A program made the translations under genes and the position numbers. A stretch of 64,000 nt of DNA, taken from Flavobacteriaceae bacterium. GTDB taxonomy: Bacteria > Bacteroidota > Bacteroidia > Flavobacteriales > Flavobacteriaceae. The notes beneath the pieces are model-generated. The model saw only the letters and a list, made by a program, of their open reading frames with translations, ran no database searches and was not told the origin of the DNA. Shown here one piece after another: positions 17,272 to 24,101 of the stretch. The stretch is taken from contig JAKMDI010000012.1 in assembly GCA_022428005.1 (NCBI GenBank), positions 1 to 64,000 of the forward strand, in the 5' to 3' direction. Every line of letters starts with the position of its first letter. Position 1 is the stretch's first letter.

Positions 17272-19128
17272 ATGATTAAATCGCTATTTTATTCCATTAC
17301 TGGATGGTTATTTTTTTGCCATCTGTTGATGGCCCAACCCCACCCAAAAGACATCGCTTTGTTTCCTCAAGAAAATCCTAACAGGAGCATAAGTGACCTC
17401 TCCGGGATATGGGAATTTAAAAAAGATCCTGAAAATATAGGAATCAAAAATCAATGGTTCAATGGTTTGACCGAAACCCGATCAATAGCTGTCCCTGGAA
17501 GCTGGAATGAGCAGTTTACCGACAGCAGAGATTATTTAGATGCTGTTTGGTATCAAACAGAGGCTTTCGTTCCCGAAAATTGGTCTGATGAAGAAGTATG
17601 GATCCGTTTTGGTTCGGTGAACTATCATGCAACAGTATGGGTAAACGGCCAACAGCTGGGAATACACGAGGGTGGGCACCTTCCCTTTGCTTTTGATATT
17701 TCCAAGGTGACAAAAACTGGCGAAAAAAATACCATAGTAGTAAGGGTTGAAAATAAATTGAAACCCAGTAGGGTCCCAACAGGAGATGTTCCCAATGGAT
17801 TTTTCTCTAACTATCCTAAATCCAATTTTGATTTTTTTCCCTATGCTGGAATCAACAGAAAAGTTTGGTTGTATACCCTTCCTAAAAAAGGAAAAATCAG
17901 TGACATTACCGTTAAAACCAACTTTGAAAAAACTACAGGGAAAGTAACTGTAGCAATCGAAAAAGTAGGCGCGGTAAAATCAGGAGAAGTGATCTTAACT
18001 GGAGATAAAAATTCGATTACCAAATCTTTTAAATTCTCCAAAGGGAAAGCTACTGTAGAAATCGATGTTCCCCAAGTAAACTTATGGTCAATTGAAAATC
18101 CATTTTTATACGACCTAAAAGTGGTGATAAAAGACAATGACGATCCTTTAGATCAATACCAACTTCCTATCGGTATACGAACCGTTGCTGTAAATGAAAA
18201 AACAATCCTCCTCAATGGAGAACCAGTGTTTTTGAAAGGCTTTGGAAAACACGAAGATTTTCCCATTTTTGGAAGAGGGGTTGCAAACCCTGTTATCGTG
18301 AAAGACTACGCACTTCTTAAATGGATCGGTGCAAACTCCTACAGAACATCTCACTACCCCTATGATGAGGAGTACTACCGAATGGCTGACAGAGAGGGGA
18401 TATTGATAATCGATGAAATCCCTGCTGTTGGATTATTTTTCCATGGAGATAAAAACGACGTGGCTGAACGTCAAAGAATGTGTAAACAATATTTAGAGGA
18501 GCTGTATTACAGAGACAAGAATCATCCATCTGTGATCATGTGGTGTGTGGCCAATGAACCGTTCCCAGAAAAAATCAATTTCTCCATTGAAGGGGGGGAA
18601 CCTACGGATCCTGATTCTATCGTTGCTTTTCAAGAGCTATTTGACTTGATCAGGTCTTTAGACAATACCCGGCTCACAACCTTGGTTGGGGTGATGGGCG
18701 GTCCATTAGAGTGGATCGGTTTAGCAGATGTTGTTTGCATCAATCGATATTGGGGATGGTATGCCCAATCAGGAGAAATAGCTAAGGGGGCTGCCGTACT
18801 CAATCAAGAAATTGAAGGCCTTTACAGTGCGTTTAAAAAACCTATTATTGTCTCAGAGTTTGGGGTAGACACCTACCCTGGAATGCATGCGGAGCAGCCC
18901 GAAATGTTCACGGAGGAATATCAAAAAGAGTTTATCAAAGCTTACCTTGATGTGGCTGACAGCAAAGAGTATGTAACGGGGATGCATATTTGGGCATTTG
19001 CCGACTTTAAGACCACTCAGGGAATTGTCCGTTTTGGAGGTATGAATTACAAGGGGGTCTTCACCCGTGATCGAAAACCTAAAATGGCAGCCCATTACTT
19101 AAAAGAACGATGGACCAAAGAGGAATAA
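17272..19128 (+). CDS. Secreted GH2 beta-glucuronidase (UidA-like)
   Basis: The 618-residue protein has a signal peptide (to LLMAQ, about residue 21) and the three GH2 domains in order: sugar-binding jelly roll, immunoglobulin-like, TIM barrel. The acid/base is E429 (VANEP) and the nucleophile E529 (VSEFGVD). The N-x-K motif that reads the uronate carboxylate is kept as N592-Y593-K594 before GVFTRDRKPK. Strong likeness to E. coli UidA (HYPYDEE, NRYWGWY, GIRTVAV) makes beta-D-glucuronidase the clear call. It would release D-glucuronate in the periplasm or outside. Single-gene transcript ending at a strong bidirectional terminator. Confidence 0.93.
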   Translation: MIKSLFYSITGWLFFCHLLMAQPHPKDIALFPQENPNRSISDLSGIWEFKKDPENIGIKNQWFNGLTETRSIAVPGSWNEQFTDSRDYLDAVWYQTEAFVPENWSDEEVWIRFGSVNYHATVWVNGQQLGIHEGGHLPFAFDISKVTKTGEKNTIVVRVENKLKPSRVPTGDVPNGFFSNYPKSNFDFFPYAGINRKVWLYTLPKKGKISDITVKTNFEKTTGKVTVAIEKVGAVKSGEVILTGDKNSITKSFKFSKGKATVEIDVPQVNLWSIENPFLYDLKVVIKDNDDPLDQYQLPIGIRTVAVNEKTILLNGEPVFLKGFGKHEDFPIFGRGVANPVIVKDYALLKWIGANSYRTSHYPYDEEYYRMADREGILIIDEIPAVGLFFHGDKNDVAERQRMCKQYLEELYYRDKNHPSVIMWCVANEPFPEKINFSIEGGEPTDPDSIVAFQELFDLIRSLDNTRLTTLVGVMGGPLEWIGLADVVCINRYWGWYAQSGEIAKGAAVLNQEIEGLYSAFKKPIIVSEFGVDTYPGMHAEQPEMFTEEYQKEFIKAYLDVADSKEYVTGMHIWAFADFKTTQGIVRFGGMNYKGVFTRDRKPKMAAHYLKERWTKEE

Positions 19129-19140
19129 ATTAATATCCCA

Positions 19141-19185
19141 AAAAAATAAGACGGGCTTCTGATCTAATTCAGGAGCCTTTTTTTA
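19141..19185. terminator. Bidirectional terminator between GH2 and sulfatase
   Basis: GGCTTCTGA (19155-19163) pairs with TCAGGAGCC (19170-19178) around a TCTAAT loop, with one G-T wobble. A plus-strand T-tract follows (19179-19185), and the A-run before it gives a T-tract on the minus strand. It serves the convergent glucuronidase and sulfatase genes. Confidence 0.88.
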
Positions 19186-20757
19186 TTGGACAGTTTGGAA
19201 AACAGCCAAGGGATCCCAGTTGCGCCCAGAAAAAAAGGTGCTATAGTTCGCTTGGGGTGCTCCCGGACGGGTTCTCCCCTTTTTAATCGCATTGGAAAAC
19301 AGGCGGATCAATTCCTCTTCAACCTTTGGTTTTTTTCCGTAGAGGTTATTGCTTTCTTCAGGATCCGATTTGAGGTCATACAACTGAAACTTAGGCAGCC
19401 CTTCAAAGCTGTCTCTACCTGGTCGGGGTGCACTCCAGCCTCCTGAGCCTGGACAAAAAATAAATTTATAATCTCCCTTTCTAATGGCAAAACTACCATT
19501 GATAGAGTGGTGGATAGTAAAAGTACGTCCATAATCGCTTTCCTGCTGATTTGTAAACAGAGGAGCCATAGAAAAGCTGTCTTCACCTTCGTTGTCCAAA
19601 AGGGGTTGACCCAATAAATCTGCACAAGTAGCCAGTAAATCGCTTGTGCAAATAGTATTTTGATTGACGCTCCCAGCTTTTATTTTTTTGGGCCATTTTA
19701 CAATGTATGGAACACGGTGACCTCCCTCATAGATGTCTGCTTTGTGACCTCTGAAAACCCCACTGGGGTCATGCCCTTTTTCGGCAAGTACATCGAATTT
19801 AGCCTGAGGGGAACAGCCATTATCACTGGTAAAAATTACTATGGTGTTTTCTGCTAAATTCAATTTATTTAAAAGCGTATTGATCCTCCCAACCCTATGG
19901 TCGATCTGCATAACGAAATCTGCATAGGGATTTAAACCACTTTTTCCTTTCCATTCAGCTGTCGGCAATATAGGAGTGTGGGGGGAAGGAAGGGGCAGGT
20001 AGAGAAAGAAAGTTTTTTCTTGTTTGTGCATCCGACTAATAAAAGCCTCAGCCTTATCAAAAAAATGCGGGCTTACTCTCTCGTGATCAAAATCTGCTGC
20101 GGTGGGACCCGACCGCCACCAGTGGTAGTCTCCTTCTCTTACCGTAACTTTTTCCACTGGGGCAGTGATCTTGCCATTTTCAACATACACATAGGGAGGC
20201 ATGTCCAGGGAGCCACAATGCCCGTAGGCGTAATCAAAGCCTAAGTCATTTGGACCGTGTGATATGTTTTTTGTAAAATCTATTTTCTCAAAAATCTCAT
20301 CATTTTTTATGTTAGAATTGATAAAGCTGGAATCCTTTAAGGCCCAATTCCAACCCAAATGCCATTTGCCTATAAAAGCAGTTTGATATCCCTGAGATTT
20401 TAAAAATGAGGAAACAGTTGTTCTGTCTTTAGGAATAAGCCCACTGGAAGTTCCACTTAAAACCCCTTTCTTAAGGGGACTTCGCCAGTTATATCTTCCT
20501 GTTAGAATTCCATACCGTGTTGGGGTACATACAGAAGATGTGGTGTGGGCATCGGTAAAAACCATTCCTTGCTGTGCCATTAAATCCAGCTGCGGTGTTT
20601 TTATTTTACCCTCAGAATTAAAAACACCTATGTCTCCGTAGCCCAGGTCATCAGCTAAAATATAAATGATATTTGGCGGCCTCTCTGTTGCGTTTTCACA
20701 ATATGAAAAAATTAATAGAATTGATAGTATAACAAGAGGATATAAGCCCTTTTTCAT
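19183..20757 (-). CDS. Formylglycine-dependent sulfatase (S1 family), lipoprotein
   Basis: The 524-residue lipoprotein (lipobox before C20, IFSYC) has the S1 sulfatase motif C77-T-P-T-R81 in SSVCTPTRYGILTG. The cysteine must become formylglycine. Metal-site ADDLGYGD (35-42), ENTIVIFTSDNG and a C-terminal YDLKSDPEESNNL agree with arylsulfatase-type enzymes. The start was set at MKKGL because it begins a clean lipoprotein signal; the frame runs 11 codons further upstream but adds a charged N-terminus. It would remove sulfate from the glycan after or before lyase action. No maturation enzyme is in the window, so it must be encoded elsewhere. Confidence 0.92.
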   Translation of the reverse strand: MKKGLYPLVILSILLIFSYCENATERPPNIIYILADDLGYGDIGVFNSEGKIKTPQLDLMAQQGMVFTDAHTTSSVCTPTRYGILTGRYNWRSPLKKGVLSGTSSGLIPKDRTTVSSFLKSQGYQTAFIGKWHLGWNWALKDSSFINSNIKNDEIFEKIDFTKNISHGPNDLGFDYAYGHCGSLDMPPYVYVENGKITAPVEKVTVREGDYHWWRSGPTAADFDHERVSPHFFDKAEAFISRMHKQEKTFFLYLPLPSPHTPILPTAEWKGKSGLNPYADFVMQIDHRVGRINTLLNKLNLAENTIVIFTSDNGCSPQAKFDVLAEKGHDPSGVFRGHKADIYEGGHRVPYIVKWPKKIKAGSVNQNTICTSDLLATCADLLGQPLLDNEGEDSFSMAPLFTNQQESDYGRTFTIHHSINGSFAIRKGDYKFIFCPGSGGWSAPRPGRDSFEGLPKFQLYDLKSDPEESNNLYGKKPKVEEELIRLFSNAIKKGRTRPGAPQANYSTFFSGRNWDPLAVFQTVQ

Positions 20758-20792
20758 CTGTTTTTTAATTAAATTTATCCAATATAACAACT

Positions 20793-21044
20793 ATGAAAAT
20801 GGAAAGCAAATGGGACACCATAGACGGGAAATTGATCAAATCCTTTGCGTTTAAAGATTTTAATGCAGCACTTAAATTCATCAATCAGGTAGGTGCAGCA
20901 GCAGAGGCAATAAATCACCACCCTAAAATCACCAACGTTTACAACAAAGTAAATTTTGAACTTTGGACACACGATCAGAATTCTATCACTGGCTTGGACC
21001 ACCAACTATCCCATGAAATAGATCAGATATTTGAAAATTTTTAA
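20793..21044 (+). CDS. 4a-hydroxytetrahydrobiopterin dehydratase (PCD/DCoH family)
   Basis: The 83-residue protein has the pterin-4a-carbinolamine dehydratase motif: NHHP at 41-44, Y50, and THD at 59-61 with D69 near the end. The enzyme regenerates the pterin cofactor after phenylalanine hydroxylation. No aromatic amino-acid hydroxylase is in the window. It starts 35 bases from the divergent sulfatase start. Its link to the polysaccharide genes is unclear: it may be an independent housekeeping gene or a moonlighting protein. The family call is firm; the symbol phhB would be usual only with a partner hydroxylase. Confidence 0.9.
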   Translation: MKMESKWDTIDGKLIKSFAFKDFNAALKFINQVGAAAEAINHHPKITNVYNKVNFELWTHDQNSITGLDHQLSHEIDQIFENF

Positions 21045-21126
21045 AATTCCATTTTTTGACTTTTTTTATAACTTTTGATCATTTTTAGTTATTTTTTCAC
21101 TCTTTTTGGGTGAAAATGACGCTTTT

Positions 21127-21154
21127 TTGTAAAAAAATGGGTTTTATATTTTTG
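21127..21154 (+). promoter_or_regulatory. Bacteroidota-type promoter of the NIPSNAP-sulfatase-CDGSH operon
   Basis: TTG at 21127-21129, 17 bp, then TATTTTTG at 21147-21154, an exact fit to TTG-N17..23-TAnnTTTG. The expected transcription start near 21158 gives a leader of about 155 bases before the NIPSNAP gene. The leader holds two hairpins listed separately. Confidence 0.75.
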
Positions 21155-21168
21155 TAAATTTAGGTAAA

Positions 21169-21278
21169 ACGACCCTTGGTCGTATTGCTTATAAAATATA
21201 TATTTATATTGCTTAATTAAAGAACAAAATCGATAATTAATGCAATCGCCAATAGCATCATAAAACCGTTGGCGTTGC
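21169..21278 (+). promoter_or_regulatory. Structured 5' leader with two hairpins
   Basis: ACGACC-CTT-GGTCGT (21169-21183) is a 6-bp hairpin. GCAA-T-CGCCAA (21242-21252) pairs with TTGGCG-TTGC (21269-21278) with one bulged T, leaving a 16-base loop. The second hairpin ends 35 bases before the NIPSNAP start codon. These could be stability elements or a regulatory leader; no known riboswitch pattern is recognised. Confidence 0.45.
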
Positions 21279-21313
21279 TTAACCAATACTATAAATAAAT
21301 TTAAATCACATAC

Positions 21314-22051
21314 ATGAAAAAAATAATCTCACTGGTCGTATTATTAAGTTCCATAAACCTATTTGGACAGCAAGAAATTTATGAACTTAAGGTTTATGAA
21401 TTATTTCAGTCCTCGAGCATCAAAAATTTTAATGCGTATTTCGAAGATCATTACATCCCCGCGCTTTCTGATAAAGGGATTCAAAATATAGGTGTGTTCA
21501 GTGAGGTATCCGAAGATTTGCCGAGAAAAATTTACGTTTTTGTTCCCTATGCGAACATGGAAGAATATCAAAAAGTAACGTCGGACTTATCCAGTGATGC
21601 TGAGCTTCAGCAGGCTTCCTCTGCGCTAAATCCATTGGACAAACCCATGTTTAACCGATATCAAACATCGCTATATATCGCTTTTGATGGTATGCCCAAG
21701 ATGATAAAGCCAGATAATAAAAATCGTTTTTATGAACTGCGGACCTATGAAAGTCATTCTGAAGATGCCTACCGGAGAAAAGTAAACATGTTCAACGAAG
21801 GGGAATTGGACTTGTTTGCTGAGTTGGATTTTGGATCCGTTTTTTTTGGGGATAAAATCGCTGGTGATAGAATGCCCTGCTTGACCTATATGCTGTCATT
21901 TGAAAGTTTAGAGGAACGCAACGAAAATTGGGACAAATTTCGTGTGCATCCTACCTGGACAAAATTGAAAAATGACCCTGCTTACAAAAACAGTTGTTGT
22001 TCTTCTATCACCCGTGCTTTCTTGACACCCATGCCATATTCTCAGCTATAA
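21314..22051 (+). CDS. Secreted NIPSNAP-family protein
   Basis: The 245-residue protein has a signal peptide (to NLFGQQ, about residue 19) followed by two NIPSNAP-type ferredoxin-like repeats, the second being FYELRTYESHSEDAYRRKVNMFNEG and ERNENWDKFRVHPTWTKLKND, the hallmark of the family. NIPSNAP proteins have no established enzymatic role in bacteria, though the fold resembles dimeric alpha-beta barrel (EthD/ABM-like) proteins. It is the first gene of an operon with a sulfatase (3 bases downstream) and a CDGSH protein. That placement hints at a partner role in glycan breakdown, which is inference. Confidence 0.88.
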   Translation: MKKIISLVVLLSSINLFGQQEIYELKVYELFQSSSIKNFNAYFEDHYIPALSDKGIQNIGVFSEVSEDLPRKIYVFVPYANMEEYQKVTSDLSSDAELQQASSALNPLDKPMFNRYQTSLYIAFDGMPKMIKPDNKNRFYELRTYESHSEDAYRRKVNMFNEGELDLFAELDFGSVFFGDKIAGDRMPCLTYMLSFESLEERNENWDKFRVHPTWTKLKNDPAYKNSCCSSITRAFLTPMPYSQL

Positions 22052-22054
22052 ACC

Positions 22055-23905
22055 ATGCGGTTGATATTTTTTTTTGTTTTACTGCTGCTCAATTCAGCAT
22101 GTGACTCAAATGACACGCCCCTTCCCAATATTGTATGGCTGACTACCGAAGACAATGCTGCCCAACATATGGATTTGTATTCGCCAGGTGCTGCCGCCAT
22201 GACCAATTTGGAGAAATTGGCGCAAGAAGGAGTTGTTTTTAATCATGCTTTTTCAAATGCCCCAGTATGCTCTGTTGCCAGAAGTACCATGATTACGGGC
22301 TGTTACGCCCCAAGAATCTTTACCCAATACCACCGAAGAACCCAACGGGTTCCGTTACCTGAAGGGGTTATGCCCTTTCCTTATTATCTGAAAAAAGCAG
22401 GCTACTACACCACAAACAATAACAAAGAAGACTACAATTTTATTTTACCAAAAGGAGTATGGGATGAGTCTTCAAAAAAGGCAAGCTATAAAAACAGAAA
22501 GTCTGGGCAGCCTTTTTTTCACATACAAAATCATACAATATCGCATGAACAGCATTTACATTTTGATCAATCAACCATTGATGATTTTAAAGAAGAAGAC
22601 CTACAAAACATAGAGGTTTTTCCATATCATCCAGATACCAAAACCTTTCGATATACCTATTATCATTTTCATAACAGGCTAGCAATGGCCGATCAACAAA
22701 TGGGAAAATTTATTCAAGACCTCAAAGATCAGGGGCTGATGGAGAATACCATAATTTTCTATTTCGGAGATCACGGTGGCTTACTCCCTAGAAGCAAGGG
22801 GTTTGCTTATGAAAGTGGATTACAGGTTCCCTTGATAGTCTATTATCCTCCAAAATGGGAGCATTTGTTTCAGGACAAAAAGGGCTCCAGATCAAACACT
22901 TTTTTTGAATTCATAGATTTTGCCCCTTCCGTACTTTCTTTAGCTGGGATTGCCCCTCCAGAGCCTATGGATGGGACCCCTGTTTTTGGAAAATATGCCC
23001 AGCCCTTGAAAGTAAAAAATAAAAATACTGCACTGGGTCATGCCGATCGATTCGATGAAAAATATGATATGGTCCGTACCTTGAGGGTAGGGAAATACAA
23101 ATACATAAGAAACTATCAGCCTTTTAACACCGACGCCCTATTTAACTTTTATCGATACAAAATGTTGGCTTTCCAGGAGTGGGACGCACTGTACTTGGAG
23201 GGGAAACTCAATCCCGAACAACAACAGTACTTCAAACAAAAAAATCCAGAAGCGCTCTATAATTTAGAAGAAGACCCCCACGAAATTAAAGACCTATCGC
23301 AGGAAGTCGGTCATCAAGAGGTTTTAAAAAGTATGAGAAAACAACTTCAGAACAAGCTACTGGATCTCCCTGATTTGAGTTTTTATCCAGAATCGTTTTT
23401 GTTAGAAAATGCTCTTCAAAACCCAGTTGCTTTTGGTCAAAAACACCAGTCAGAAATTGAAGCATTAATGGCCATCGCAGATCTTTCTTTAACTTCGTTT
23501 GATCTGGTGAGTGACGAAGTTTTGGGTGTTCTTAGAGATAAAAACCCATGGAAACGCTATTGGGCTTTAATCGTTTGTACATCTTTTGGTGAAAAAGCAA
23601 AGTCGTTGGTGCCGCAAATTAAAAACATACTTGAAAAAGACACAGAAAATCTGGTCCGAATCAGGGCAATAGAATTTTTGGCCTTAAACGGAATTGATTT
23701 TGATAAGAGCATCATCGAGGAAATAATGAAAAATGCGGTTTCGGAAACCGAGGCAAATTTGATGCTCAACAGCCTTGCGCTGATTGTAAGGTCGAGACCA
23801 GACTTTAAAATAAACCTGACAAAAGATATTTTTCCCGCAGAATGGACCCGAAACCCCAAGGATCTAATCAGTAGAAGAATGCAGTATTTAGTAGATAATC
23901 TTTAA
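22055..23905 (+). CDS. Sulfatase (S1 family) with HEAT-like C-terminus, lipoprotein
   Basis: The 616-residue protein has a lipoprotein signal (NSAC16) and an N-terminal sulfatase domain. The formylglycine motif is C72-S-V-A-R76 in VCSVARSTMITG; valine stands where the consensus has proline or alanine. The usual DD metal pair reads TEDN (31-34), and GDHGG is present (IFYFGDHGG). After the sulfatase domain about 130 residues read as HEAT-like helices (NPWKRYWALIVCTSFG, NLVRIRAIEFLALNG). This architecture is frequent in Bacteroidota and Planctomycetes sulfatases. It probably desulfates the same glycan. A chain-position preference cannot be told. Confidence 0.9.
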   Translation: MRLIFFFVLLLLNSACDSNDTPLPNIVWLTTEDNAAQHMDLYSPGAAAMTNLEKLAQEGVVFNHAFSNAPVCSVARSTMITGCYAPRIFTQYHRRTQRVPLPEGVMPFPYYLKKAGYYTTNNNKEDYNFILPKGVWDESSKKASYKNRKSGQPFFHIQNHTISHEQHLHFDQSTIDDFKEEDLQNIEVFPYHPDTKTFRYTYYHFHNRLAMADQQMGKFIQDLKDQGLMENTIIFYFGDHGGLLPRSKGFAYESGLQVPLIVYYPPKWEHLFQDKKGSRSNTFFEFIDFAPSVLSLAGIAPPEPMDGTPVFGKYAQPLKVKNKNTALGHADRFDEKYDMVRTLRVGKYKYIRNYQPFNTDALFNFYRYKMLAFQEWDALYLEGKLNPEQQQYFKQKNPEALYNLEEDPHEIKDLSQEVGHQEVLKSMRKQLQNKLLDLPDLSFYPESFLLENALQNPVAFGQKHQSEIEALMAIADLSLTSFDLVSDEVLGVLRDKNPWKRYWALIVCTSFGEKAKSLVPQIKNILEKDTENLVRIRAIEFLALNGIDFDKSIIEEIMKNAVSETEANLMLNSLALIVRSRPDFKINLTKDIFPAEWTRNPKDLISRRMQYLVDNL

Positions 23906-23909
23906 TTTA

Positions 23910-24101
23910 ATGGAGAAAGAAACAAACGAAAAGGGTACCCCAAGAATTTATAGAAAAGCCAAAGGACAAATTGTTGTAGAAGGTGATGTGAATTTGACCG
24001 ACATGGAGGGAAAGCCCATCAAACACGGCAAAAGATTTACCCTTTGCGGCTGTACCAAATCTAAAGACATGCCGTTTTGTGACGGATCACACAAATTTTA
24101 G
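23910..24101 (+). CDS. CDGSH iron-sulfur domain protein
   Basis: The 63-residue protein holds the 3Cys-1His [2Fe-2S] site: C46-x-C48, C57 and H61 in CGCTKSKDMPFCDGSH. This is the CDGSH (mitoNEET-like) fold used in electron or cluster transfer. It has no signal, so it is cytosolic. It follows the sulfatase by 4 bases, in the same operon, and ends overlapping the convergent TonB receptor gene by 4 bases. A direct role in glycan breakdown is not obvious; a redox link to the operon is possible. Confidence 0.93.
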   Translation: MEKETNEKGTPRIYRKAKGQIVVEGDVNLTDMEGKPIKHGKRFTLCGCTKSKDMPFCDGSHKF

